DNA of 64,000 nt from Candidatus Nanopelagicales bacterium (lineage in GTDB: Bacteria; Actinomycetota; Actinomycetes; S36-B12): the NCBI GenBank assembly GCA_018402075.1, contig JAGYJP010000001.1, positions 248,001 to 312,000 of the forward strand. The letters are read 5' to 3'. A program made the translations under genes and the position numbers. The notes beneath the pieces were generated by a model. It was not told the DNA's origin, searched no databases, and saw only the letters and a list, made by a program, of their open reading frames with translations. Of the stretch, positions 1 through 8,587 are shown in pieces; within the stretch, counting starts at the first letter, position 1, and each line of letters begins with the position of its first letter.

Positions 1-1
1 T

Positions 2-928
2 GCGCTGATCAACGGGACCGACGGAATGCTCGGCATGCTGATCATTGCCATCAGTGATTTGGAATCCCTCTGCGATGCAGCAGATCTGGCTGCAGCCATG
101 AGTATTGATGCTCTCCTAGGAACAGATCAGGTCTTTCGTCCTGAATTGCACGCTCCTTTACGCCCCCACCCTGGTCAAGCACAGAGTGCTGCTCAGATAT
201 ATAAGCACCTACAAGGTTCAGGCATTCTCGCAAGTCACCGCCACGGCGATGACCGAGTACAGGACGCCTACAGTTTGAGATGTGCACCTCAGGTCACCGG
301 TGCTGTGCGGGACACAATTTCCCATGCCAAAACTGTCGCTGAGCGAGAACTTGCTGCGAGCATTGACAATCCGGTAATTCTTCCATCGGGTGAAGTCACC
401 AGCAATGGAAACTTTCACGGAGCTCCAGTCGCCTATGTTCTCGATTTTCTCGCAATCGCCGCTGCCGATCTTGCATCAATCTGCGAGCGCCGCACGGATC
501 GAATGCTCGACAAAAATCGAAGCCACGGGCTGCCCCCATTTCTTGCCGATGACCCAGGTGTGGACTCCGGCCTCATGATTGCTCAGTACACCCAAGCTGC
601 CTTGGTGAGCGACATGAAACGCCTAGCCGTGCCTGCGAGCGTGGACTCCATTCCGAGTTCAGCCATGCAAGAAGATCACGTATCCATGGGTTGGCATGCA
701 GCACGGAAATTGCGCACATCGGTATCAAATTTGACATCGGTCATTGCGATTGAAATGTTGACCGCTGCCCGTGCAATTGAACTTCGCGCACCACTGCAAT
801 CATCTGAGTCGATCGCAAGTGCGATAAAAGAGCTGCGTGAGTATTCCGCCGGGCCTGGCCCGGACCGATTCCTGGCACCCGACATTGCAGGTGCCAGGGA
901 ATTCCTTGCTATTAAGTTCCTCGCCTAG
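2..928 (+). CDS. hutH: Histidine ammonia-lyase, 3' part (N-terminus outside window)
   Basis: Aromatic amino acid lyase that deaminates histidine to urocanate in the first step of histidine breakdown, in the cytoplasm. The reading frame is open from the left edge; the first visible residues ALINGTDGML are the conserved stretch found after the MIO cofactor site, so the Ala-Ser-Gly cofactor loop itself lies upstream of the window. Further family signatures are RPHPGQ near visible residue 50, a QDAYSLRC-P stretch near 90 and the SIDNP motif near 125, followed by the helical C-terminal half. About 308 residues are visible of a usual 500 or so. The stop overlaps the 3' end of the convergent molybdoenzyme gene by four bases. 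Phenylalanine or tyrosine lyase is less likely given the strong HAL-like match, but substrate cannot be proven here. Confidence 0.93.
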   Translation, partial: ALINGTDGMLGMLIIAISDLESLCDAADLAAAMSIDALLGTDQVFRPELHAPLRPHPGQAQSAAQIYKHLQGSGILASHRHGDDRVQDAYSLRCAPQVTGAVRDTISHAKTVAERELAASIDNPVILPSGEVTSNGNFHGAPVAYVLDFLAIAAADLASICERRTDRMLDKNRSHGLPPFLADDPGVDSGLMIAQYTQAALVSDMKRLAVPASVDSIPSSAMQEDHVSMGWHAARKLRTSVSNLTSVIAIEMLTAARAIELRAPLQSSESIASAIKELREYSAGPGPDRFLAPDIAGAREFLAIKFLA

Positions 929-3819
929 TTGGCAGCCGGAGTGTCAACAAAGAAGGCCTTACGGATAGGCATGACCGGACGCATCATGAACTCAGGTCGC
1001 CGCAGGCCTTCCGCATTTGGACCGGGACGCGTTTTGGACATCCATTCCTTATACACCTCGCGAGACTTTTCTGTGTCCACCACAACATCGCCGTACTTGT
1101 CTTCCTCGTGAGCTCTTTCAATGCGAATCTTCTGGTGCCAACAGTGCATACCGGACCAGGTATCAGGGTGAACAGCAAATGCCAGGTTCTGATGCACACC
1201 GGGATCTTCCCAATTGATGCGCATGGAATCGGGATCTCCCGAGGCGAATGGCTTAACGCCCTCTTTGTACCGCAAGCGCCAACGCCCGTCCTCCATGCGC
1301 CCAACATCAACCTTGCCGGTTACCCAACGGCTTCCCGCATCATCAGATGTACGCCAGCGACCCATGTGGTGCGACAGTGCACTCACTCCGGGTCGGATCG
1401 CTTCGGTCGCCCAGACACGCACAACGAAGTAGCCGATTTCGGTTGACACGCGAACCATGTCGCCCGTCTGCAATCCGAGCCGGTCGGCGTCTTTGCTGTT
1501 GATCCACATGGGATGCTTGTTGGTAATCTCGTTGAGGTATTTCGCATTACCAGATCGGGTATGAATCATGGTTGGTAAGCGAAACGTGGGAACGAGAACC
1601 ATTTCATTTTGGGACATGTCAATCGCTCGATGCGATACATGGGATTCGATATAGCACGGGGTTGCGTACTCCCCCCAGCCGAAGTCGGCCATGGAGGGCG
1701 AATACAACTCGAGTTTGCGTGAAGGGGTGAGCCAACCCGCAACTTCGGAGCCATCGTCAAGGACCACACCGACAGCACCCGGCTCTCCTACCAAAGGCTT
1801 TTGAGTTTGCATGGTGATCGGCTTGCGAAGGACGCCGTTTTCATCGGGTACAGCACCTTCGCGCTCTGCCGGAGTGAGTGGTCGTTCATCCTGACGGTAA
1901 ATATCCGATGCCACTTCCACCGCGCCAAATTTGCGCATGTACTCCATGGGACTGAGCCCAAGTTTGGCGGCTTTGTCTGGCAGACCTGGCACATTGTTGT
2001 CGAATATATACTCGTAATACTCGTCGACACCCATTTTGGTACCAGGTTCCTTAATTGACTCATAAAATTTACGGATACCTAGCTCGCCATCCGGGTCAAT
2101 TCGCCAAGACAATTCAAGCCAAAATTCCGACTCGTCCCACACTTCACCCGGATTTGACTCACGAGAGTCGGTAATTTTCTCGCCCATGCGCTCACGAGCA
2201 ACTCGCATAACTGGCTGACGGAAGCCCAGCCACTTGCCCGCATACTGTTCATAAGACTGGGTATCGTGACGCTCGGTGCTATGACCGAACGGGAGAATCA
2301 TGTCTGCAAAAATTGCGGTTTCACTCCAGGTTGGAGTCATGGCGACATGCAGCCCCACAAGATCTTCATCAGAGAGAGCTTCAATCCAACTAAAGCCATC
2401 CGGATTTGTCCAGATCGGGTTGTACACCCGAGAGAAATACGTATCGACTTTGCCGCGACCATCTTTGAGGAAATGGGGGAGCAGAATCGACATTTCATTT
2501 GTGGACAGCGGAAATTCCTTTGGCCAAATCATCTCGTTCCACGAATCAAATCCGCCAGGCATGTTCGGGCCATGGGGAATGAATTTATTCCAACCATTGG
2601 GGCTGGTGCCACCTTTTTCACCGAGGCTCCCGGTAAGGACGGTTAAGAAGAAAAGCGCCCGGGCAACGGCCCACCCACCAAGGTTTCCAGCACTGGCTGC
2701 ACGCCACGTGTGAGCTGCAAGCTTGCCTTGCGCGCCCGCAACGATCTTGGCAACCTTCTCCACCTGCTTGGCCGGGATTCGGCATTCTTCGGCCGCAAAA
2801 TCAAACGTATATTTTTGATAGTCCTCGGTCAGTGATGCTTTGAAAACATCAAAGTCATCTGACGGCAGCTCGGGATGAATATTGGTCATGTAGACCTTCC
2901 AATTCACCCAACGCTTAATGAAATCCCAAGCCACTTGATCGGTGCGCAGAATGTATGCGGCGATTGCAAGCAGTAGTGCGGCTTCGCTACCCGGCCATGG
3001 GGAAACCCATTCGTCAGCATGGGATGCCGTATTTGACAGACGTGGATCAACGACGACAAGTGTTGCGCCACCCCGCACCTTGGCGTCCATGATGCGCTGT
3101 GCATGGGGGTTGAATGAATGGCCCGCCTCGAGATGGCTCGATAGAAGCAGGATTACATTGGCGTTGACGTGGTCGGGTGAGGGACGGTCGTAACCACCCC
3201 ACATGGAATAACCAAACCGGGCTCCAGCCGAACAAATATTTGTGTGCGTGTTGTGGCCATCGATACCCCATGTCAGGAGTACGCGCTCAATAAAACCGTC
3301 CTCACCGTGCCGGCCCACGTGGTACATCACTTCATTGCGGCGATCCTCCAATATTGCGTTTCGGATTCGACCGGCGATCGTGTCGAGGGCTTCGTCCCAC
3401 GACATGCGTTCGAATTTTGCACTGCCCCGGGGACCAACTCTTTTGAGGGGGTAAAGAATTCGCTCTGGATCTGATGTTTGGTTAATTGTCGCCGGACCTT
3501 TTGCGCAGTTGCGGCCACGTGAACCTGGGTGAGCCGGATTCCCCTCGATTTTCGTGACTTCCATTGTTTCTTTGTCCACATATGCAAGTAGCCCGCAGCC
3601 CGATTCGCAGTTAAAGCAGATGGTGGGCACCAACATGTAGTGCCGACCGACCTTGCGCGGATGATCCTTGGCGCTGTACATGACAACGTCATCCCACTCG
3701 GAAACGGGCGGATAGTTCGACACCGTCTCTCGAACTCGCAACCCGAAATGTTCCGGATTATCCACACCTACGGGAGAGGCGGCTGGTCCGTGTGGTGCGG
3801 GGGTATCGCGAGGTTTCAT
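925..3819 (-). CDS. Molybdopterin oxidoreductase catalytic subunit (sulfite/sulfur-compound type)
   Basis: Large catalytic subunit of a complex iron-sulfur molybdoenzyme of the DMSO reductase superfamily. Near the N-terminus it has a [4Fe-4S] site C-x2-C-x3-C (residues 68, 71, 75) and a fourth Cys at 105 (GRNCAKGP). A Cys in NICSAGAR (about 196) is the likely molybdenum ligand. The C-terminal molybdopterin-dinucleotide-binding domain is visible (HPMWINSKDADRLGL region). No twin-arginine signal is seen, so the subunit probably stays in the cytoplasm, as in SoeA-type sulfite dehydrogenases and unlike PsrA/PhsA. I prefer the second ATG at 3819 (964 aa): the AAAGGA Shine-Dalgarno sits about 9 nt before it but directly abuts the ATG at 3828. 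It is last in a four-gene leftward unit with DsrE2, TusA and an FeS/NrfD fusion, which points to sulfur oxidation. The exact substrate (sulfite, thiosulfate, polysulfide) is inference. Confidence 0.88.
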   Translation of the reverse strand: MKPRDTPAPHGPAASPVGVDNPEHFGLRVRETVSNYPPVSEWDDVVMYSAKDHPRKVGRHYMLVPTICFNCESGCGLLAYVDKETMEVTKIEGNPAHPGSRGRNCAKGPATINQTSDPERILYPLKRVGPRGSAKFERMSWDEALDTIAGRIRNAILEDRRNEVMYHVGRHGEDGFIERVLLTWGIDGHNTHTNICSAGARFGYSMWGGYDRPSPDHVNANVILLLSSHLEAGHSFNPHAQRIMDAKVRGGATLVVVDPRLSNTASHADEWVSPWPGSEAALLLAIAAYILRTDQVAWDFIKRWVNWKVYMTNIHPELPSDDFDVFKASLTEDYQKYTFDFAAEECRIPAKQVEKVAKIVAGAQGKLAAHTWRAASAGNLGGWAVARALFFLTVLTGSLGEKGGTSPNGWNKFIPHGPNMPGGFDSWNEMIWPKEFPLSTNEMSILLPHFLKDGRGKVDTYFSRVYNPIWTNPDGFSWIEALSDEDLVGLHVAMTPTWSETAIFADMILPFGHSTERHDTQSYEQYAGKWLGFRQPVMRVARERMGEKITDSRESNPGEVWDESEFWLELSWRIDPDGELGIRKFYESIKEPGTKMGVDEYYEYIFDNNVPGLPDKAAKLGLSPMEYMRKFGAVEVASDIYRQDERPLTPAEREGAVPDENGVLRKPITMQTQKPLVGEPGAVGVVLDDGSEVAGWLTPSRKLELYSPSMADFGWGEYATPCYIESHVSHRAIDMSQNEMVLVPTFRLPTMIHTRSGNAKYLNEITNKHPMWINSKDADRLGLQTGDMVRVSTEIGYFVVRVWATEAIRPGVSALSHHMGRWRTSDDAGSRWVTGKVDVGRMEDGRWRLRYKEGVKPFASGDPDSMRINWEDPGVHQNLAFAVHPDTWSGMHCWHQKIRIERAHEEDKYGDVVVDTEKSREVYKEWMSKTRPGPNAEGLRRPEFMMRPVMPIRKAFFVDTPAAN

Positions 3820-3866
3820 GTCACTCATTCCTTTGCATTGTGCGCGAAATTAAGGGTTTACCGAAT

Positions 3867-5408
3867 TTAGGACAGCGGTGGATCTTGCGCCGCCTTCACG
3901 AATACTTTTTCGTGATACACCAGGCTCACTTGTACGAGGAGCGCGGCAATAATCGCCCAGGCAGCGACACCGGTGGCAAGACCGACTGCGGCTAGGACTG
4001 CGGCAAGGACTGCCAACAGGATTCCACCGAAATAGAACTCACGCGAATATCGGCCATGAATAATCGAATGAGCGGCGATTTGTGCATTGCGTGTTGGGTG
4101 CTTACCGCCAAACTCCACGAGCGTAATGAGTAGGTGAGCAGCAACACCAATAATCAGTGCCCAGGTGAGCCACGTGATTGTCGACTGCTCTGGAACAAAA
4201 ATTGTCGAGAGGATCAACAGTGCGCCCGAGCCCACCATGACTGCCTGGGCCTGTAGATGCCAAAAGAGCACCGGCGATTGCCACAGGTCTCGTCCCTCCG
4301 CTTGGCCAAAGAGGAAGGCGGTATAACCCGCCACCATGATCGCCGCTGGCACCGCTGGCCACGCCAGAATGTTTATGGCCCCAATGAAGTCGCCAAGATC
4401 AAGCCATGTGGCCGCGCCCGCCAAGAACCACAGCCCTGAAACGGCTGCGCCGATTCCCAGGAATATTCCACCGATCGCGAGCCAGGATCTACGATTTATT
4501 TTGCGAGGATCCAGCAAGAATAGGAAACGTGCTGGTCGCTTGAGATCCCAAATCAGCAAAGCTGCGGTAATTGCCAAGAATGCCGCTGACGTGAATGGCG
4601 CAACCGTGGTGATCAGTTCGGTGCGATCCGTCGTGAATAACACAAGGAGCGCACCGATCAGGAGCGCACCAGCCGAGATTGATTTAGTCCACAGGTATGT
4701 CCAGACTTTCCAACCCCAGGGGCGCGGGTGCGCGGTATTCAGGGTTGTTCGCGCCTTGGTGAGTGGATCACCAGGAAGCTCGGCAGCCGTTTCAAGGCGC
4801 AAAACATCTGCATCGGCCCAAAGGTAGGTGCCATCGACCGGCGCAGCGAGTGGATCAAGAACTGTTTGGTCAGCACCCACGTAATAGACGTTGGGGCGGG
4901 TACCTTGCTCGGGAGTCCGCACATTGATGGGTTCTATGCTGAGGAACTTGCTGATTCCACTGGTGGGGTCATCTATGTCACCCATCCAGATGGATTCCGT
5001 GGGACACACCTGCACACATGCCGGTTCAAGTCCCTGATCAATGCGGTGGGCGCAAAAGTTGCACTTGGCAGCGGTATTGGTGTTGTCATCAATGTAGATG
5101 GCGTCGTAGGGACACGCCTGCATACACATTTTGCAACCGATGCAACTCTCGTTGTCAAAGTCCACAATGCCGTCGTCACGAATGAACAGGGCTGTTGTTG
5201 GGCAAGCAGTCACGCACGGCGCATCAGTGCAGTGGTTACACCGCATGACACCCATTTCACGCGTGGTCGATGGGTACTCACCCTTATCCACATACTTGAC
5301 CCAGGTTCGAAATTTTCCGATTGGGATATCGTGTTCCGTTTTACACGCGACCGTGCATGCGTGGCATCCGATACAGGTGCGTTGATCTATTGCAAAGCCG
5401 TAGCGCAA
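3867..5408 (-). CDS. Fused four-cluster ferredoxin + NrfD-like membrane anchor
   Basis: Single 513-residue protein combining the electron-transfer and membrane subunits of a molybdoenzyme complex. Residues 1-140 are a DmsB/PsrB-type ferredoxin with sixteen cysteines in four groups: 12/15/18/22, 57/60/65/69, 89/92/95/99 and 116/119/131/135, enough for four [4Fe-4S] clusters. A linker of about 95 residues follows, then about eight hydrophobic segments from residue 245 to the end that resemble the NrfD/PsrC quinone-reactive anchor. In most relatives these are two separate genes, so the fusion is notable. The start is TTG, four bases after the tusA stop; no better start precedes RYGFAID, and an AAAGAAG stretch at the tusA end could act as ribosome site. 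It probably passes electrons between the Mo subunit and the quinone pool. Confidence 0.88.
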   Translation of the reverse strand: MRYGFAIDQRTCIGCHACTVACKTEHDIPIGKFRTWVKYVDKGEYPSTTREMGVMRCNHCTDAPCVTACPTTALFIRDDGIVDFDNESCIGCKMCMQACPYDAIYIDDNTNTAAKCNFCAHRIDQGLEPACVQVCPTESIWMGDIDDPTSGISKFLSIEPINVRTPEQGTRPNVYYVGADQTVLDPLAAPVDGTYLWADADVLRLETAAELPGDPLTKARTTLNTAHPRPWGWKVWTYLWTKSISAGALLIGALLVLFTTDRTELITTVAPFTSAAFLAITAALLIWDLKRPARFLFLLDPRKINRRSWLAIGGIFLGIGAAVSGLWFLAGAATWLDLGDFIGAINILAWPAVPAAIMVAGYTAFLFGQAEGRDLWQSPVLFWHLQAQAVMVGSGALLILSTIFVPEQSTITWLTWALIIGVAAHLLITLVEFGGKHPTRNAQIAAHSIIHGRYSREFYFGGILLAVLAAVLAAVGLATGVAAWAIIAALLVQVSLVYHEKVFVKAAQDPPLS

Positions 5409-5412
5409 GGTG

Positions 5413-5640
5413 TCACTTCTTTCTGATGTAGAACTTAAGGACTCCGCCTTCTTCGGTTGACTCCACTAATTCATTGCCTGTCTGGGAAACCCAAGCGGGA
5501 ATATCTGAGCGGGCACCGCCGTCGGTGGCTTCCAGGAACATGACTTCGCCAGATTCCATTTCCTTAGCTGCCTTGGCTGTCATGAGTACTGGCATTGGAC
5601 AACTCTGGCCTTTTGCATCAACTGCGCGATCGAATTCCAT
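5413..5640 (-). CDS. tusA: TusA-family sulfurtransferase
   Basis: Small cytoplasmic sulfur carrier of 75 residues, the normal size for TusA/SirA. The family motif SCPMPV lies near the N-terminus with the persulfide-carrying Cys at residue 14. TusA proteins receive sulfane sulfur from rhodaneses or DsrE proteins and hand it to oxidation, tRNA thiolation or cofactor pathways. Here it sits between a DsrE2-like gene and a molybdoenzyme, the arrangement known from sulfur oxidisers where rhodanese, TusA and DsrE form a relay, so an oxidative role is more likely than tRNA modification. A strong AAGGAG site precedes the ATG. The stop is four bases before the start of the downstream fusion gene, indicating translational coupling. 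Confidence 0.9.
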   Translation of the reverse strand: MEFDRAVDAKGQSCPMPVLMTAKAAKEMESGEVMFLEATDGGARSDIPAWVSQTGNELVESTEEGGVLKFYIRKK

Positions 5641-5685
5641 TGTGACTCCTTCACTGTGTGATATATGATTGCGGACGTAGAAAAC

Positions 5686-6171
5686 TTAAATAAATAAACT
5701 GATATTGGACTTGGCCATTACCTGAAGTGCTGTTGCTGCACCAACGGGTTCGCCAAGATTAGGTCGCATTTGCTCCGGTTTAATGCCCAGTAAATCCATG
5801 GTCATTTGACATGGCCAAATATTGACGCCCATTTCCTGGCAAATATCAAAGAGATCTTCAGGAGGCATGAGGTTGCCCTTCTTTGCCACCTTACGCATCA
5901 TCCATTTGCCCATGCCGCCCATATTCATTTTGGAGAGCTTGGCTCCTTGGAATCCGGGCGAGTTCATTCCTGCAAGCATTTTGGTCATGGCATCTTTGCC
6001 TGTAATGCGAACGTCCTCTTTCACAAGAGGGAATAGTCCCCAAAAAGTGAAGAACACTGTCACGTTCATTCCCGTGGCAGCTGCAGTTGAACTCAGAATC
6101 ATGGTGGGCCAAAGTTTGTCGAGGTCACCACTGAAAGCGATGATCGTCATGCTCTCTTGTTCAGTTGACAT
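5686..6171 (-). CDS. DsrE2-like sulfur-carrier protein
   Basis: A 161-residue protein of the DsrE/DsrF superfamily, of the DsrE2 (DrsE_2) type. The N-terminal strand MTIIAFSGDLDKL and the following GMNVTVFFTFWGL segment form the Rossmann-like core. The usual active-site cysteine region is CQEMGVNIWPC with Cys at about 111 and 121. A Met- and Lys-rich stretch (about 60-100) may contact the membrane or a partner. DsrE2 proteins bind sulfane sulfur and commonly sit next to tusA and rhodanese genes. This is the first gene of the leftward sulfur operon; the AAGGA site five bases before the ATG is good. Persulfide-carrying function is inferred from family and context. Confidence 0.86.
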   Translation of the reverse strand: MSTEQESMTIIAFSGDLDKLWPTMILSSTAAATGMNVTVFFTFWGLFPLVKEDVRITGKDAMTKMLAGMNSPGFQGAKLSKMNMGGMGKWMMRKVAKKGNLMPPEDLFDICQEMGVNIWPCQMTMDLLGIKPEQMRPNLGEPVGAATALQVMAKSNISLFI

Positions 6172-6396
6172 GCATTCCTTCTTTCAAGTCCCCCAACGAA
6201 TTGAACCGTGCGCCTGTAGATGACGTTAGAGGTCAGAAGCAACTTGAGCAAGGGAATTGACAAAAGTCGTCAAAAAATTCCTGAAAAGTCCACACATGGT
6301 TATAAATCTGTATTAGCGTCTGCGCATATAAAGATAAATACACCGACATTTTCCCACCGGTTTAGTGGGGAATAAAACGGATTTTTGGGAGATCGC
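6172..6396. promoter_or_regulatory. Divergent promoter region of the two sulfur operons
   Basis: This 225-base gap separates the start of the DsrE2 gene (leftward) from the rhodanese-MBL gene (rightward), so it must hold both promoters. An AT-rich stretch at 6299-6341 (TATAAATCTGTATTAG and CATATAAAGATAAATA) is the likely core. An imperfect inverted repeat TTCCCAC-(N7)-GTGGGGAA at 6351-6372 lies just upstream of the rightward gene and could be an operator or a leader hairpin. The only regulator encoded in the cluster is the ArsR protein at 7548, so autoregulation from here is plausible. No site is proven. Confidence 0.45.
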
Positions 6397-7536
6397 ATGT
6401 CCGAGATAATTTCAATAAGCCCACAGGAGTTATACGACGGAATCGGCAACGGAACCGTCCCACTGATTCTCGATGTACGAAACCAGGATGAATTCGCTGC
6501 TTGGCAAATTGAAGGTCCAGCGCCAGTTGCTACCAAGAATATGCCGATCTGGATGGCGGTCGAAGAAATAGAAGATCTCGTCAAGGAAATTCCAGACGAC
6601 ACGGTTGTTGTCTGCGCACATGGCAATGGAAGTGGGCTCCTTATTGAGATGCTCCAGGACGAAGGTTGCACCGTCTTGAGTCTCGACGGGGGCACGGCCG
6701 CCTGGGCGGAACTCCTTATTCCCAAGGAACTTCCCGGTATGCCTGATGGTGTGAAGGGGTGGCAAATTCAACGCCCCTCCAAGGCATGCATCTCATACAT
6801 GTTCGGAAGTCCCGGCGGATCCGTTGTCGTGGTTGACCCAGCACGCTTTCCTGAACCATATGAAGAATTGGCTCGAGCCAACAACATGACCATCACTCAT
6901 GTAATGGATACCCACGTGCATGCGGATCATATTTCTGGTGGGCCAGAACTTGCTGAACGCAATAACGCCAAGTACCACCTGCCCGTTGAGGACGCAGGTC
7001 CCAAGGTGCCGTGGCCCAATGAACCGCTCATTGATGGCGAGGAACTGGATTTAGGAACGGCCAAGGTGCACTCATTCGCCATCAAGATGCCAGGACACAC
7101 TCCAGGCACCACCTGCCTACATCTGCCCGGGGTCTTCCTTTTGACCGGTGACACCGTGTTTGTTCGCGGGGTAGGACGCCCTGATTTAACCGGCAAAGCT
7201 GACGAATTAGCACGCGAGCTCTACCACACCGTCCACGATCGCCTCCAACCTCTAGACCCGGCCACAATGGTGCTCCCCGCACACTGGTCCACTGAGGCAG
7301 AAATGGGATCGGACGGACTTGTGAAGACCGATCTGGCCACCATCTTCGAATCCACCCTGATGAATGAAGATGACCTGGTGAAATTCGTCAACGAGATTGT
7401 CACATCCCTCCCCGCAGCCCCTGACACCTACGACACCATTCGTGCGGTGAATGCCGGCAAGCAGGTGAGCCCCGATGAAATCGAATTCCTGGAGATCGGC
7501 AAGAACCAATGCGCGGCATCAACAACCGTAAGTTAG
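6397..7536 (+). CDS. Rhodanese-metallo-beta-lactamase fusion (persulfide dioxygenase-like)
   Basis: A 379-residue two-domain protein. Residues 8-105 are a rhodanese domain with its catalytic Cys in the loop VVCAHGNGS (C73). Residues 130-340 are a metallo-beta-lactamase domain of the ETHE1/persulfide dioxygenase type: HVHADH at 173-178, the metal His in PGHTPGT (about 234) and the Asp in TGDTVFVRGVGRPDL (about 252). Such enzymes oxidise glutathione or other low-molecular-weight persulfides to sulfite. In the described PDO-rhodanese fusions and in CstB the rhodanese part follows the MBL domain; here it precedes it. I chose ATG 6397 because GGGAG sits five bases upstream; an in-frame TTG at 6385 is possible. 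It is followed after 11 bases by an ArsR gene and divergent from the Mo-enzyme operon. The persulfide substrate is inferred. Confidence 0.88.
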   Translation: MSEIISISPQELYDGIGNGTVPLILDVRNQDEFAAWQIEGPAPVATKNMPIWMAVEEIEDLVKEIPDDTVVVCAHGNGSGLLIEMLQDEGCTVLSLDGGTAAWAELLIPKELPGMPDGVKGWQIQRPSKACISYMFGSPGGSVVVVDPARFPEPYEELARANNMTITHVMDTHVHADHISGGPELAERNNAKYHLPVEDAGPKVPWPNEPLIDGEELDLGTAKVHSFAIKMPGHTPGTTCLHLPGVFLLTGDTVFVRGVGRPDLTGKADELARELYHTVHDRLQPLDPATMVLPAHWSTEAEMGSDGLVKTDLATIFESTLMNEDDLVKFVNEIVTSLPAAPDTYDTIRAVNAGKQVSPDEIEFLEIGKNQCAASTTVS

Positions 7537-7547
7537 TGTTGTGAATT

Positions 7548-7907
7548 GTGAATCGTGAATTGCAAATTGAGATACATGAGCTCCACGCGCGCTTGTGTAA
7601 AGCCATTGCAGATCCCAAGCGGTTACTCATTATTACTGAGTTGCGCGGCGGTCCAATGTCGGTGAATGACTTAGCACTGGCCTTGGACTTGAGTCAATCG
7701 AACACCAGCCAGCACCTTGCAGTCCTGCGCGATCGTGGAATCGTGAATGTGGAACGCGATGGGCTGAATTCGTATTACTCGCTGCGAAGCAAGAAAGTTC
7801 TCCGCGCAATCGATCTATTGCGCGAATTCATGACTGAAGACCTTGCTGAGTCCACAAAATTAAGAAAGGCTGCAGGAAAAATTCCTGCAGCCTCATCTCG
7901 TAGGTAA
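7548..7907 (+). CDS. ArsR-family transcriptional regulator
   Basis: Dimeric winged-helix repressor of 119 residues. The core runs ARLCKAIADPKRLLI, then the recognition region LDLSQSNTSQHLAVLRDRG and the wing VNVERDGLNSYYSL. Only one cysteine (C17) is present, so it does not have the two-Cys sensor pair of the sulfane-sulfur sensors BigR and SqrR; if it senses sulfur species it must do so differently, for example through an intersubunit pair or by ligand binding. The GTG start is 11 bases after the rhodanese-MBL stop, so the two are co-transcribed. The likely target is the divergent promoter at 6172-6396. A palindromic hairpin is embedded in its 3' end. Confidence 0.87.
   Translation: MNRELQIEIHELHARLCKAIADPKRLLIITELRGGPMSVNDLALALDLSQSNTSQHLAVLRDRGIVNVERDGLNSYYSLRSKKVLRAIDLLREFMTEDLAESTKLRKAAGKIPAASSRR
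7868..7892 (+). terminator. Perfect 11-bp hairpin inside the 3' end of the ArsR gene
   Basis: GGCTGCAGGAA at 7868-7878 is the exact reverse complement of TTCCTGCAGCC at 7882-7892, with a three-base loop. It lies within codons for the last residues of the ArsR protein and ahead of a convergent gene. No T-run follows, so it may be an mRNA-stabilising hairpin or a weak terminator rather than a classical intrinsic terminator. Confidence 0.45.
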
Positions 7908-7943
7908 TCCTGCAGCTATCACCCGCTCGTCAGATTAGGTCCA

Positions 7944-8432
7944 CTAGGCAATTCGCGAAGCGTGTATTTCTGCCTCCCGAACTTGCTCCCGAAGTTGCGT
8001 ACCTGCGGCAGTGAGTTTCCCGTTCCATTCATTGGCCCGGACACACCACATGACAGCCTCTTGGGCTTCTTCGAGCTTGGCCTTGAGATCACGGGGACCA
8101 TGACCATTGAGGCGACCAAGTACTCGATCAGCCGCAGCAACCCACTGTTCCGCCAACGTCAGGTGACCAATTTCTTTTGAGAGCTGGCGAATCTCGGCTC
8201 CTGGGTGTGACTGCGTTGGTTCAACAGATTTGACAAGGTTTTCTGCGCGATCAACGGCCGCGAGAAGTTCCTCTCGCATCACAGAATGAATACTCGATTT
8301 TCGGATAGTTGCTTTGAGAGTTTCGCACTGGGCTTTTGCATCATTGCGGGCTGCAAAAAATCTATCCTCGCTGCGATGCGGCTTGTGCTTGGCCTCGGCC
8401 CGGGTGAGTCGACTGGTTTCGTTATTGCTCAT
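7944..8432 (-). CDS. Hypothetical helical protein
   Basis: A 162-residue protein that I do not recognise. It is hydrophilic, rich in Ala, Glu, Lys and Arg, with no signal peptide or membrane segment; long stretches (about 20-100 and 115-160) look helical and may form a bundle or coiled coil. Two Cys and several Trp occur without a known motif. A good AAGGGA site precedes the ATG, which supports it as a real gene. It is convergent with the ArsR gene and lies between the sulfur operon and the TauE-type exporter, but nothing in it suggests a sulfur role. Confidence 0.7.
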   Translation of the reverse strand: MSNNETSRLTRAEAKHKPHRSEDRFFAARNDAKAQCETLKATIRKSSIHSVMREELLAAVDRAENLVKSVEPTQSHPGAEIRQLSKEIGHLTLAEQWVAAADRVLGRLNGHGPRDLKAKLEEAQEAVMWCVRANEWNGKLTAAGTQLREQVREAEIHASRIA

Positions 8433-8587
8433 GGCATTCCCTTTCCAGTTGTATCTCTACTTCCCTCCATTGTGTACCTGCCACATGATTTTTACCCTCT
8501 GGTTGGAGAAATAAATTGACATGTCACACACTTGCGACACAAACCGGAAGCCGATCGGCTCGCGGCAGAGAACGCCCACTAAGAGAA

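Noticed and set aside
1108..1446. Several plus-strand frames across the molybdoenzyme gene
   Set aside because: They are antisense shadows of a gene with clear conserved motifs and lack ribosome sites.
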